Source: Candidatus Woesearchaeota archaeon
Lineage (GTDB): Archaea; Nanobdellota; Nanobdellia; Woesearchaeales; GW2011-AR4
Length of the DNA stretch: 37,051 nucleotides
Direction: 5' to 3'
Assembly (NCBI GenBank): GCA_018303655.1
Contig: JAGVXT010000029.1
Span: 1-37,051, forward strand
The notes beneath the pieces were generated by a model. It saw only the letters and a list, made by a program, of their open reading frames with translations, was not told where the DNA came from and did no database searches. How positions within the stretch are numbered: the stretch's first letter is position 1; each line of letters opens with the position of its first letter. The translations under genes and the position numbers were made by a program. Of this stretch, positions 15,675 to 24,104 are shown piece after piece.

Positions 15675-15750
15675 GCCCGTCACGAGAGTACCAAATGGAG
15701 CTCACGATAAATTCAAGCAATGAGCTTTGGGGTTAGTGTCACGGGCAACA
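15675..15750 (+). ncRNA. Candidate structured small RNA (possibly H/ACA-like)
   Basis: GCCCGTCAC pairs with GTGTCACGGGC (six pairs, a two-base bulge, three pairs). An inner stem GGAGCTCA/TGAGCTTT caps it, with an internal loop on both sides, and ACA follows one base after the outer stem (15748-15750). Its start matches the predicted transcription start of the TATA box at 15639. A single hairpin of about 72 bases with an internal loop and 3' ACA is the archaeal H/ACA guide layout. The 19 bases from inner stem to ACA are somewhat more than usual, and no target was tested. It lacks tRNA features. Confidence 0.42.
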
Positions 15751-15845
15751 ATCATAATCAAAAAGCATTAGAACAAGCTTATTCATTATTACCATTCATT
15801 ATTGTTGATTTGAATTGGATAAAAGATAAAGAGTGTGTAGATTAA
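15720..15845 (+). CDS. Doubtful 41-codon ORF overlapping the candidate RNA
   Basis: Starts MSFGVSVTGNNHNQKALEQA and ends KDKECVD at a TAA. The same frame stays open for 31 more codons after the stop (to 15941) and includes [10 protein letters not shown], so it could be a decayed gene of about 73 codons. No ribosome binding site is seen, and its first codons lie in the hairpin described above. An open stretch of this size also occurs by chance in AT-rich DNA. Confidence 0.22.
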   Translation: MSFGVSVTGNNHNQKALEQAYSLLPFIIVDLNWIKDKECVD

Positions 15846-15878
15846 ATAAATGTAACTTGTTCTAAATGCTCCAATTGC

Positions 15879-15948
15879 GAGGAAGCTATTATGTTCATCA
15901 ATCCATTTAATTCATTTAATGGGCATATGTTTAATAGATAGCTTCTTC
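15879..15948 (+). promoter_or_regulatory. Leader stem-loop before dnaG
   Basis: GAGGAAGCTAT (15879-15889) pairs over 11 bases with ATAGCTTCTTC (15938-15948), ending about ten bases before the dnaG ribosome binding site at about 15959-15965. A second pairing, GCATTAGAACAAG (15765-15777) with CTTGTTCTAAATGC (15856-15869), lies just upstream. They may structure the dnaG leader; no known riboswitch is recognised. Confidence 0.35.
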
Positions 15949-15972
15949 TATAAAACCAGGAGGACGATTAAA

Positions 15973-17223
15973 ATGGGTAAGATAAGCCCGGTAGCGGCAA
16001 AATACATAATTCATACAAACATAGAAATTGAAGGAATAGTTGACAGGCCCGATGTGATTGGAGCCATCTTCGGCCAGACTGAAGGGCTTTTGGGGGCAGA
16101 CCTTGAATTAAGGGAGCTTCAAAAATCCGGCAGGATTGGAAGGATAGAAGTCAACACTGAAACAAGGTCAGGCAAGACAAAAGGCACAATAATCATACCT
16201 TCTTCTCTGGACAAGGCTGAAACTTCCATAGTAGGGGCCGCTCTGGAGATAATACAAAGGATAGGGCCCTGCAATGCAAAGCTTGATGTTACAAATATAG
16301 AGGATGTAAGAATAAGCAAGAGAAGCATGGTTATTGAAAGGGCGAAGGAATTGCTCAAGAAAATGATGGAATCAACAATGCCTGATTCGCAGGAGCTTGC
16401 AGATGAAGTTACTGCATCTGTAAGGGTAATGGAAATTGTTGAATATGGAAAAGACAGGTTACCGGCAGGCCCGGCAATTAATGAGAGTGATGAGGTGATA
16501 ATTGTTGAAGGCAGAGCAGATGTGCTGAACTTGCTGAAGCACGGTCTCAAAAACGCAATTGCAATCAACGGGACTTCTGTGCCTGAAACAATCATAGAGC
16601 TGTGCAGCAAAAAGGTTGTAACGGCGTTCGTGGATGGCGACAGAGGAGGCAACTTGATAATTAAAGAATTAACATCTGTAGCAGACATTGATTTTGTGAC
16701 AAAAGCTCCTGACGGAAAGGAAGTCGAGGAAATAACAAAAAAGGAAATCCACAAGGCTTTGAGAAGCAGGATTTCAGGGGAGCAGGCAAAGCTTGAGCTG
16801 TCAAAAGAGCCAGAAAGAACATCAATGGAGCTTGTCAAAAGGCAGCAGCCTCATGGCCAGCCTCACCAGCAATTCCAAAGGCCAATGCAGAGGCCGTACC
16901 AGCCCATACCCAGCATAAGAAGAATTCAGATTTCAGCGGAGGAGAAAAACAAATTCAAGTCCATGCTTGAAGACCTGATTGGCACAAGAGGAGCTGAGAT
17001 ACTTGACAGCAAGCTTTCTGTGCTTGGCAAAGTTCCGATAAGCGAAGTGCAAACCACATTAAAAAGCATGAATAATGTGCATGCCGTTGTGTTTGACGGC
17101 AGCATTGAAAGGGAGATTGTAAAGGCTGCGGAAGAAGGCAATGTTAAGTTCTTGGTAGGAATGGACTCAAAAGTCCGACAAAATGAAACAAGGGTCAATT
17201 TGCTGACTGTGAATGAACTTTAA
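15973..17223 (+). CDS. dnaG: Archaeal DnaG-like primase / exosome-associated protein
   Basis: Archaeal DnaG has a TOPRIM domain, shows primase activity in vitro and is a known subunit of the archaeal exosome. The 416-aa product has TOPRIM motifs IIVEGRADV (about residue 178) and FVDGDRGG (about 220), the family-specific N-terminus [19 protein letters not shown], and a Gln/Pro/His-rich linker (about 290-320) before the C-terminal domain. The frame is open to 15919, but AGGAGG sits nine bases before the ATG at 15973, which was chosen. It stands alone between the structured leader and a convergent thioredoxin-like gene. Confidence 0.93.
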   Translation: MGKISPVAAKYIIHTNIEIEGIVDRPDVIGAIFGQTEGLLGADLELRELQKSGRIGRIEVNTETRSGKTKGTIIIPSSLDKAETSIVGAALEIIQRIGPCNAKLDVTNIEDVRISKRSMVIERAKELLKKMMESTMPDSQELADEVTASVRVMEIVEYGKDRLPAGPAINESDEVIIVEGRADVLNLLKHGLKNAIAINGTSVPETIIELCSKKVVTAFVDGDRGGNLIIKELTSVADIDFVTKAPDGKEVEEITKKEIHKALRSRISGEQAKLELSKEPERTSMELVKRQQPHGQPHQQFQRPMQRPYQPIPSIRRIQISAEEKNKFKSMLEDLIGTRGAEILDSKLSVLGKVPISEVQTTLKSMNNVHAVVFDGSIEREIVKAAEEGNVKFLVGMDSKVRQNETRVNLLTVNEL

Positions 17224-17258
17224 AATTTTTTATTGACTTATTGTATTAGGAATAATAT

Positions 17259-18446
17259 TTAAACCAGACTCTTGCTTAAACTTTTTTCACATTCTTTTAA
17301 TTTATTTAATTTGCAGAAGTTTTCCTTTATTGTGTCTGCTGACTGGACGCCGCTGAATTTAACTTGGTTGTTAATTAAAAATGTGGGGAATGTTTTAATG
17401 CCAAGCTCCTGCGTTAATTTGTCATCCGGCAAATGCTTCCCAAACTTTACTTCTTCAAATGTGCCCAAAAATTCTTTCAGGTTTTTTTCAGCGCTTATGC
17501 TTGATTTGTCATCTGGAATCACAAACAAGTCCAGCCTGTTTGGAATGCTGTCCCGCTTAAAATAAAATGGAGAGCCTGCTGTATTTTCATTTAGTACATA
17601 ATAACCATCTTTTTTTGCGAAAACCTGCTTAAATTGCTCAAAATTCTGCTTTTTTGTTATGTTTTCGTCCAGAATGTACATTGGCAGCGCATTTGCGCCA
17701 AATTTCTCCGCAATATTCTTGCCCTCGATAGTGTTGTAGCTGATCTCCTTTGCATTTACTGCTCCAAGCCACTTTTCCAGAATTCCCAAAACTCTTTGGG
17801 TGTCGCAATTAAAGCAATTCTTCCTGTCATTCAAAACTATAACATTTAATTTTGGAATGTCCTTAAATTCGCACTTTGCATCTTTAGCTGCAGGATTTAT
17901 GCAAAAGCCTTCTTTTCCTTCTTGTTTGCAATCATTATTGGAGTTGCACAATGCTGTAAATGCTGTCTTGCCTGTTGTTTTTTCTTCTTTGTCTTTTAAA
18001 AATGAGTATGAGAAAAATAATATAAACGCCAAAACAATGAAAACAGCAGCATACTTGAAGAGCTTGCTTTCCTTCTTTTCATGCCTTGCCCCTTCATATA
18101 TTGTTTCTTCTGGGATTTGAACATGCTCTTCTGCTTTTTCTGCATCATAAAATTCTGCCGGAGAGTGCATATGCTCATGCTCTTCAGCCTCATCCTGGAT
18201 TACCTTTAATATTATCCTGTCGCCTTCTTTTGATATTACAGCAGCATTCTCGTCTTCTTTTTTTGCTTCATCTGTTTTTTGCTCTTCTTTTGCACCCTGC
18301 TCCAAGCTTTTGAGCTCTTTCAGCTTTTTTTCAATCCTGTCCTTTCCTTTTTCGTACTCTTCCCTGCTTATGACATCAGCCTCAAAGCTCTCTTTAAGGA
18401 ACCTTAGCTCCTGCTCCAGCCTCTCTCTCTGAGTTTTGTCGTCCAT
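17259..18446 (-). CDS. Membrane-anchored protein with two thioredoxin-like domains
   Basis: Residues 1-50 form a charged helical segment with a SHOCT-like FEADVISREEYEKG. One membrane helix lies at about 131-150. Basic residues just before it put the C-terminal half outside. A small four-Cys segment follows (C168, C173, C182, C192), then a thioredoxin-like domain with redox motif C211-F-N-C214 and cis-Pro P255, and a second such domain without the CxxC (cis-Pro P354). It probably handles disulfides at the cell surface. The cysteine-rich exported proteins 1.5-6 kb away would be natural clients. The family assignment is from motifs only. Confidence 0.75.
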   Translation of the reverse strand: MDDKTQRERLEQELRFLKESFEADVISREEYEKGKDRIEKKLKELKSLEQGAKEEQKTDEAKKEDENAAVISKEGDRIILKVIQDEAEEHEHMHSPAEFYDAEKAEEHVQIPEETIYEGARHEKKESKLFKYAAVFIVLAFILFFSYSFLKDKEEKTTGKTAFTALCNSNNDCKQEGKEGFCINPAAKDAKCEFKDIPKLNVIVLNDRKNCFNCDTQRVLGILEKWLGAVNAKEISYNTIEGKNIAEKFGANALPMYILDENITKKQNFEQFKQVFAKKDGYYVLNENTAGSPFYFKRDSIPNRLDLFVIPDDKSSISAEKNLKEFLGTFEEVKFGKHLPDDKLTQELGIKTFPTFLINNQVKFSGVQSADTIKENFCKLNKLKECEKSLSKSLV

Positions 18447-18565
18447 AAAAAATATACAAAAGCGGATTTAAGGTAATAAATAAACCTTTCTAATATAAAT
18501 GGGAATTTTTATTACTGCTAAGTTTCAATAAAAGCATTTATAATGTTGTGCAGGAGTTATTCCTT

Positions 18566-19882
18566 ATGTATGATATCTTCATAGGAAGAAGCGAGGCTGA
18601 GAAGGAAAAATACGGCACTCAAGGCGCTGTTTTTATCGGCAAGCACTATGTCAAGATGGGCCAGACTGTCTCATTGTCAAACAAAGTGTATCTTGATGTT
18701 TCTAAATCCCATGTTGTTTTTATTGTTGGAAAAAGGGGCAGCGGCAAGAGCTACACAATGGGAGTTATCGCAGAGGGAATTCATGACTTACCGGATGAAA
18801 TCAAGAAAAATCTTGCTGTTGTGATGCTTGACACAATGGGAATTTACTGGACAATGAAGTACCCCAACAACAAGGAAAAGCACTTGCTTGATGAGTGGGA
18901 AGTGGAAAGCAAGGGCATAAACGTGCAGATTTTCACTCCTATTGGATTTTATGAGGAATACAAGGAAAAAGGAATTCCAACTGATTTTCCGTTCTCAATA
19001 AAAACAAGCGAGATAAGCGCAGAGGAGTGGTGCATGATTTTCAATGTTTTGGTGACAGAGTCTATTGGGATTTTAATAGAGAGGGTAATAAATAACCTGC
19101 GGGAAGAGAAAAAAGATTACGGAATTGATGACATTATAAAGGCTGTTGAGGCTGATGACAGGTCTGAAAAAGGCATCAAGGATGCTGTTGAGAACAGGTT
19201 TTTGGTTGCTGGAAAATGGGGATTGTTCAGCAAAGAAGGGACTTTGATTGAGGACCTTGTTATACCCGGGCAGATAACTGTGCTGGATGTAAGCGCCTAC
19301 ACAACAACAGCAGGCGCTGAAAACCTCAGGAGCCTGGTCATAGGATTAGTTGCGCAGAAATTGTTCGTGCAGAGGATGGTTTCAAGAAGAACAGAAGAGG
19401 AAGCTGCAATAAGCGAAGAAATTCATTTTTTTGAGGAGGAAAGAGAAGAGAAAAAAGAGCCGATTGTGTGGCTTATAATTGACGAGGCGCATGAATTTTT
19501 GCCGAGCAAAGGCAAGACTCCTGCAACAGCTCCCTTGATAACTGTCCTTAGGGAGGGAAGGCAGCCCGGAATCTCTCTTGTTTTGGCTTCTCAGCAGCCC
19601 GGCAAGATTCATACAGATGTAATCACACAATCAGACATTGTCATTGCTCACCGCATTACTGCAAACATCGATGTGCAGTCTTTAGGAGGGTTGATGCAAA
19701 GCTACATGAGGGAAGGATTGGACAAGCAGCTTAATATTCTGCCTCCGGAAGAAGGGGCTGCAATCGTATTTGACGACTTGAATGAAAAGCTTTATCCGAT
19801 AAGGGTGAGGCCAAGGTACACATGGCATGGTGGAAGCGCTCCGACTGCATTGCCGAAAGAGAAGAAAGTGTTTGAGTTTTGA
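18566..19882 (+). CDS. HerA/DUF87-like hexameric ATPase
   Basis: A 438-aa FtsK/HerA-type P-loop ATPase: Walker A GKRGSGKS (55-62), Walker B in VWLIIDEAHEFLP, then TVLREGRQPGISLVLASQQP and the AHRITANIDVQSLGG sensor/arginine region, followed by the normal RVRPRYTWHGG close. HerA proteins translocate DNA in end resection with NurA; no nurA, mre11 or rad50 is seen here, so a repair role is not shown. The frame opens at a GTG at 18548, but GGAG lies nine bases before the ATG at 18566. Divergent from the thioredoxin-like gene, with TATA-like elements between them. Confidence 0.87.
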   Translation: MYDIFIGRSEAEKEKYGTQGAVFIGKHYVKMGQTVSLSNKVYLDVSKSHVVFIVGKRGSGKSYTMGVIAEGIHDLPDEIKKNLAVVMLDTMGIYWTMKYPNNKEKHLLDEWEVESKGINVQIFTPIGFYEEYKEKGIPTDFPFSIKTSEISAEEWCMIFNVLVTESIGILIERVINNLREEKKDYGIDDIIKAVEADDRSEKGIKDAVENRFLVAGKWGLFSKEGTLIEDLVIPGQITVLDVSAYTTTAGAENLRSLVIGLVAQKLFVQRMVSRRTEEEAAISEEIHFFEEEREEKKEPIVWLIIDEAHEFLPSKGKTPATAPLITVLREGRQPGISLVLASQQPGKIHTDVITQSDIVIAHRITANIDVQSLGGLMQSYMREGLDKQLNILPPEEGAAIVFDDLNEKLYPIRVRPRYTWHGGSAPTALPKEKKVFEF

Positions 19883-19943
19883 ATTCTGTTCGTTAGTAAA
19901 TCCAAAAGTTTATTTATCTGTGTTTTTAAATAATAAATAAAGC

Positions 19944-21164
19944 ATGACCAAAAAAGAGAACAGCAACAAGTCGGAAATAAAGCTGGAAACATTAACTGCC
20001 AAAGGCGACGGGTTGGGAACAATAAAAAACGCACGCGCTATTTCTAATGTGGCGTTGGCAGTCTTCATGATTAGTGCAAGTCTCGCTTTTTTTGAATTTG
20101 CATATTTTCACTCGGAAATCCAGCCGCCGGAAGATGTTTTTGGCGGCATAGGGTTTTTTGTTGGCGGCTCTGCAATCATAGCCTTTATCGGGTTTCTGTT
20201 TGGACTTGTTCCTGCCAAAACATCAAAAAAATTGGAGCTAACTCCGTTAACGATAAACTTGCTCCTGTCTGCAGCGTTATGCACAACTATTCTGGAGTAT
20301 TTTTTGGGCTTATGGGGCAAAAGCAGAATTCTTGTGATAATAATTCTGCCGTCTATGGTTATATTGCTTTCATTTTCCTATGTTGCCGGCTTTAAAGCAG
20401 GGAAAAAAGTGACTAAGCTTGTCAATGCCAAAGTGCCAAATTTTTATAAATACATTTTATCGGACAGAAAATTTAGAAGATACTCCTTTTTTGTTTTTTG
20501 CGGAATTTGTGCAATATCAATCTTTCTATTGGCTTCCATAGTCATTCAGAAAGCCGATGATTTTTCCGGAGTAGACGGCAGGCTGAAAAGATGCGAAAGG
20601 CTAAAGCATGTCAGCTGCACTGAAAAAGTGCTGGCAGCCAATGCTGGCAAACTTGAAGAAGATTCCTGCAACAAGCTGGATATAACAAAAAATATGTGCC
20701 TATCGAGGCTTGCCTTCAGCAAAAGCGATATTTCTCTTTGCTACAAGGCGAATGACTGGCAATGTGTAAGGCGCATATTAAAATCCTTGGACAACCCAAT
20801 AAAGATTTGCGACAACGCCCAAGATTTGAGCAATAAAGAAGACTGCATAAGCAAGGTAATTTTTTACACAGATTCAAAAACTACAGAAGATATTGCCAAT
20901 GACATCAAAGTCTGCAATGTAATAAGAACAGACAACACAGAATCTGCAATTGTAAGGCAATCATGCTATTACAGCGTCAGCGCCAAGGCATTCAAGCTTG
21001 GCTTTCATGACTTTGCATTGGATATATGCAGGCAAAGCCAAAACCCGAATATCTGCTTTAATAATCTCGCATTCAACAGCAAAGACAGCATTATCTGCAA
21101 TGAAATTATCGATACACGCATGAAATCAACGTGCAAGCAAAGGGTGTTTGATGTTTTATCTTAG
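19944..21164 (+). CDS. Membrane protein with an extracytoplasmic Cys-repeat tail
   Basis: The 406-aa product has a polar N-terminus, about five membrane helices within residues 35-205, and a C-terminal region of about 200 residues with some 20 cysteines in short helical units such as RLKRCERLKHVSCTEKVL, SDISLCYKANDWQCVRRIL and ALDICRQSQNPNICFNNLA. These units, two Cys about 8-10 residues apart per helix pair, look like a degenerate tandem repeat stabilised by disulfides. No family is recognised. It begins the exported cysteine-rich group that continues to 23963, though it may have its own promoter (AT-rich elements at 19908-19938). Confidence 0.65.
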   Translation: MTKKENSNKSEIKLETLTAKGDGLGTIKNARAISNVALAVFMISASLAFFEFAYFHSEIQPPEDVFGGIGFFVGGSAIIAFIGFLFGLVPAKTSKKLELTPLTINLLLSAALCTTILEYFLGLWGKSRILVIIILPSMVILLSFSYVAGFKAGKKVTKLVNAKVPNFYKYILSDRKFRRYSFFVFCGICAISIFLLASIVIQKADDFSGVDGRLKRCERLKHVSCTEKVLAANAGKLEEDSCNKLDITKNMCLSRLAFSKSDISLCYKANDWQCVRRILKSLDNPIKICDNAQDLSNKEDCISKVIFYTDSKTTEDIANDIKVCNVIRTDNTESAIVRQSCYYSVSAKAFKLGFHDFALDICRQSQNPNICFNNLAFNSKDSIICNEIIDTRMKSTCKQRVFDVLS

Positions 21165-21253
21165 ACTCTAGTCTTGGTTTTTCCAAAAATCAGTATTTCT
21201 ACTGGTACCCAGTCAATAAAGTTTAAATAACCACAATTTCCTAAGTATTTACT

Positions 21254-21847
21254 ATGTCCATTATTGCAAAAAATCCAAGGTCGCAGGCAGCTATGGAATT
21301 TTTGTCTTCTTATACTTTTGCGATAATGGCTGTGCTTTTGGCATTATCTGTTTTAATTTATTTTGGAATGTTTGGCAGCAAAATGCTGCCAAAAAGGTGC
21401 ATCATCCAGCCAGGAATTGCGTGCTTGGATTTTCTTGCCAGCAGAGATCCCCTTACAGGCATCGGAGATATCCAAATAGCTTTGGAAAATCAATTTCCCT
21501 ATGACATTAGAACAGTAAACGTAACTGCGAGTGGATGCATCATTTCAGCAGTTGCACAAAACATTATAGCTAACGATGTAAGAGTTTTCACAACCCGAGG
21601 CTGCTCTTTTCCAGCCAAATCTTATTATTCAGGCCAAGTCAATGTAACCTACCTTAACCTCAAGTCTGGCATAAAGCACATTGCTTTTGGAACTTTAGAC
21701 GCACCTATTTACGACCAAATTTTAACAAGCACATCGCCAACTGCATGCAGGAATGCAAATGATGCAGGGCTTTGTGATGGCTTGGATGTGGTTTATGGAA
21801 TTGGGTATAAACTGGCTTGCTGCACAGAGTACACCTTGTGCTGCTGA
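21254..21847 (+). CDS. Type IV pilin-like protein with a C-terminal Cys module
   Basis: The N-terminus RSQAAMEFLSSYTFAIMAV is the archaeal pilin-type signal: a basic stretch, then QAAMEF (Glu five into the hydrophobic segment), then a long helix. The mature part is beta-rich with several cysteines. The last 34 residues have Cys spacing C-x8-C-x14-CC-x5-CC ending exactly at the stop, the same as in the next gene's product. A TATA element (GTTTAAATAACC near 21219-21231) lies at the right distance from the ATG. Such QAAMEF proteins are frequent in DPANN genomes; whether this one polymerises is unknown. Confidence 0.78.
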   Translation: MSIIAKNPRSQAAMEFLSSYTFAIMAVLLALSVLIYFGMFGSKMLPKRCIIQPGIACLDFLASRDPLTGIGDIQIALENQFPYDIRTVNVTASGCIISAVAQNIIANDVRVFTTRGCSFPAKSYYSGQVNVTYLNLKSGIKHIAFGTLDAPIYDQILTSTSPTACRNANDAGLCDGLDVVYGIGYKLACCTEYTLCC

Positions 21848-21886
21848 TAAATGCGCATTGATTATTATACTTGAAGTGATGCAAAA

Positions 21887-22132
21887 ATGAGCATAAGATT
21901 AATAAATAAGTCAAATTATAAATCCTGTATGAGGATAGCTGCTGTAATATTGCTGCTGACAATCCTTGCAGGATGCAGTAAGCCGATAGAAAAGGAACCT
22001 GTTCATTTGTCTGAATTGCAAATTTCAGCATGTAATTCTGCTCACGAAGCAAATACTTGTGACACAAGGCTTGCTGATGTAGAGATTGTAAAAAAAGAGG
22101 ATTGCTGCAAAGCTCTAGGCAAATGCTGTTAA
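21887..22132 (+). CDS. Small lipoprotein with the same C-terminal Cys module
   Basis: An 81-aa protein with a basic N-terminus, a hydrophobic signal and a lipobox-like LTILAGC, so it is probably lipid-anchored outside the cell. Its last 34 residues carry Cys at the same six positions as the pilin-like protein before it (C-x8-C-x14-CC-x5-CC-end), plus matching Ala residues and a CD pair. It ends one base before the start of the large Cys-rich gene, and 39 bases separate it from the pilin-like gene, so all three look co-transcribed. I know no family for it. Confidence 0.7.
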   Translation: MSIRLINKSNYKSCMRIAAVILLLTILAGCSKPIEKEPVHLSELQISACNSAHEANTCDTRLADVEIVKKEDCCKALGKCC

Positions 22133-22133
22133 G

Positions 22134-23963
22134 ATGAAAAAATTAGCTGTTTGGTGCTTGCTCATAGTAATGATGTCTAGCTTAGTATATGCGGAGCTTT
22201 GTGAAGCTTCAAGCGTCAAACAATCCCTTAGGAAAAACTTGTACCTTTTTTTTATTGAGCCTGGCTCTAATACCTTGCCCGTAAGTGAATTAAAAGATTT
22301 ATTGAGCTTTTATCTGAATATTCCTTCTGACATTAATACAGTTGACTGCTCAGCTGTAGGGGCCGTCTCAGGCATAAAGATTGCGGACATTGTGACTGCA
22401 GGGGAAACTTCTCCAGATATCATACCAAGCTGCGCTGACTTTACATCTTATGCAGAATGCGCTCCTTCAAAGCCCTTGTACTGCTATGCTGGCACTTTAG
22501 TTGAGAAATGCGGTGAATGCGGCTGCAAGCAGGGATTTACATGTAGTTTAGACGACAAATGCGTTCCTCTTGAAGACGGAGTTAGTTGCTCTAAAGACAG
22601 CGACTGCGGAGCAAGCGGTCTTGTGGGAAATTATTACTGCTCAGCTGACAAAACGCAGATTATGAGAAATAATGCCCAATACACATGCTTAAATCCGAGT
22701 ACAACAAGCTCTTCTTGCCAAGCTAGCAATAATTCCCAAGTTCTAACAGCTTGCAATACTGCATCCGGACAAAGCTGCGTGGACGGGTATTCGGGCTGTT
22801 TGTCTATCAGCACTAGCGATGATTATTGTGTTGATGCCGACGATCAAACAGCGGGTCCAACTCCTTCTGCAGAGAGCTTTTTTACTTCTAATTTGGTTAC
22901 AGGGATTTATTTAGGCAAATACTTCCAATATTATGATTCATGTGATGGTGGAGTGACTGGATCAAATGTTATAGAGCAATTCTGCAACGGCAATATGAGG
23001 AGCAATTACACAAAAGTATGCAATGATGGATGTTATATCGGCAAGTGCAAAGTATCCTGCATTGATACGGACCCGGGTACAGTATACGAACTAAAAGGTT
23101 ATACTTATGGAGAACTAGGTGATGGCTCAAAATTTAATGTTTCTGATGTATGCATTGACAATAAAAAGCTAAGCGAAGTTCTTTGTGATACATGGGGTGA
23201 TGATATTTATGACATTATACCAGTTGATTGCGCTTACGGCTGCAGTGATGGCGCTTGCAATGCAGGCCCAGCGTATTGCCAAGATACTGACGGTGAAAAC
23301 AAATTTTTAATGGGATATGTTAATTATACGTACGGAATTTGGCTTAATTATAATTTAGACGTCTGTTGGGGTTCTTCACAAGTTAAAGAGCTAATTTGCA
23401 GTGGAACTAATGCTGAGAATAAGTACCTTACATGCGATGCCGGCTATACCTGTTTTAATGGAGCTTGTGTTGATTGCTCCAGTGGAATTTGCTCTGGAAG
23501 TGGAAATTCGTGCTTTGATACTGATGAGGAAACACCTTCAAATATAAACAATTATACATCGTGGGGAAATGTGCCAAGTGTTAATGGATACACTTACAGT
23601 TATTCATATGGCTCGTTTTACAATTACTCTGATTACTGCGCTGATTCAACTCGTTTGATTGAACACTATTGTTATAATGGTGCAGCAATAACACTTGCTG
23701 CTATTGATTGCCTTTACGGATGCAATAACGGAGCGTGCAATCCTGGACAGAATTCATGTTACGATTCTGATTCAGGCTATAACTATCTGTTTAAAGGATA
23801 TGCTTATGGAATACAAAATAGTGCTTTTGTAAATAGGTCAGACTATTGCATTAATCAAAGCCATATAATTGAACAAACGTGCTATGATGGATCCATAATC
23901 TACCCATACCAATTTGATTGCACCATTATTGGAAAGAAATGCTCTGACGGTGCTTGTGTTTGA
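22134..23963 (+). CDS. Secreted protein with five Cys-rich tandem repeats
   Basis: A signal peptide (1-20, ending VYA) leads to a 609-aa extracytoplasmic protein with no membrane anchor. Residues 100-230 hold irregular Cys clusters such as KCGECGCKQGFTC. From C232 on there are five repeats of 73-82 residues, starting at C232, C309, C382, C460 and C542. Each reads roughly C-x-D-[ST]-D, GYxYG, [SL]D-x-C, E-x-x-C, DC, GC, G-A-C, with six or more Cys per unit. Tyr, Asn and Ser are abundant. A surface or adhesion role is plausible but inferred. It follows the lipoprotein gene by one base. Confidence 0.75.
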   Translation: MKKLAVWCLLIVMMSSLVYAELCEASSVKQSLRKNLYLFFIEPGSNTLPVSELKDLLSFYLNIPSDINTVDCSAVGAVSGIKIADIVTAGETSPDIIPSCADFTSYAECAPSKPLYCYAGTLVEKCGECGCKQGFTCSLDDKCVPLEDGVSCSKDSDCGASGLVGNYYCSADKTQIMRNNAQYTCLNPSTTSSSCQASNNSQVLTACNTASGQSCVDGYSGCLSISTSDDYCVDADDQTAGPTPSAESFFTSNLVTGIYLGKYFQYYDSCDGGVTGSNVIEQFCNGNMRSNYTKVCNDGCYIGKCKVSCIDTDPGTVYELKGYTYGELGDGSKFNVSDVCIDNKKLSEVLCDTWGDDIYDIIPVDCAYGCSDGACNAGPAYCQDTDGENKFLMGYVNYTYGIWLNYNLDVCWGSSQVKELICSGTNAENKYLTCDAGYTCFNGACVDCSSGICSGSGNSCFDTDEETPSNINNYTSWGNVPSVNGYTYSYSYGSFYNYSDYCADSTRLIEHYCYNGAAITLAAIDCLYGCNNGACNPGQNSCYDSDSGYNYLFKGYAYGIQNSAFVNRSDYCINQSHIIEQTCYDGSIIYPYQFDCTIIGKKCSDGACV

Positions 23964-23984
23964 GAAAGTTTATTCTAGTTTTTA

Positions 23985-24034
23985 ATTTCACAGTTTCTTA
24001 AAAAAATCAGATTTATTCAGCTGCAAAACTATCA
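23985..24034. repeat. 50-base direct repeat, left copy
   Basis: ATTTCACAGTTTCTTAAAAA and onward, identical over 50 bases to 25275-25324. This copy lies in noncoding DNA just after the Cys-repeat gene. The other copy is the 3' end of mgtC, so this one is an isolated duplicate of that gene end. Together they bracket the toxin-antitoxin cassette. Confidence 0.9.
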
Positions 24035-24104
24035 ATTTAAACACGGAAGATAAACCGAAACCTTTATATATCAATTGCTATCATATGCTATACAGGTGAT
24101 TGAT

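Noticed and set aside
15675-15747. tRNA gene in the paired region before dnaG
   Set aside because: The outer stem and length are tRNA-like, but there is no GGTTCRA T-loop, no D-arm pattern and no plausible anticodon arm.
15641-15972. SRP RNA or RNase P RNA in the dnaG leader region
   Set aside because: None of the conserved segments of either RNA (for example the SRP helix 8 loop or the RNase P GAGGAAAGTCC-type core) is present, and the region is too AT-rich.
18566-19882. HerA-based antiphage (HerA-Sir2 or HerA-DUF4297) system
   Set aside because: No Sir2, DUF4297 or nuclease partner is adjacent; neighbours are a thioredoxin-like gene and cysteine-rich exported proteins.
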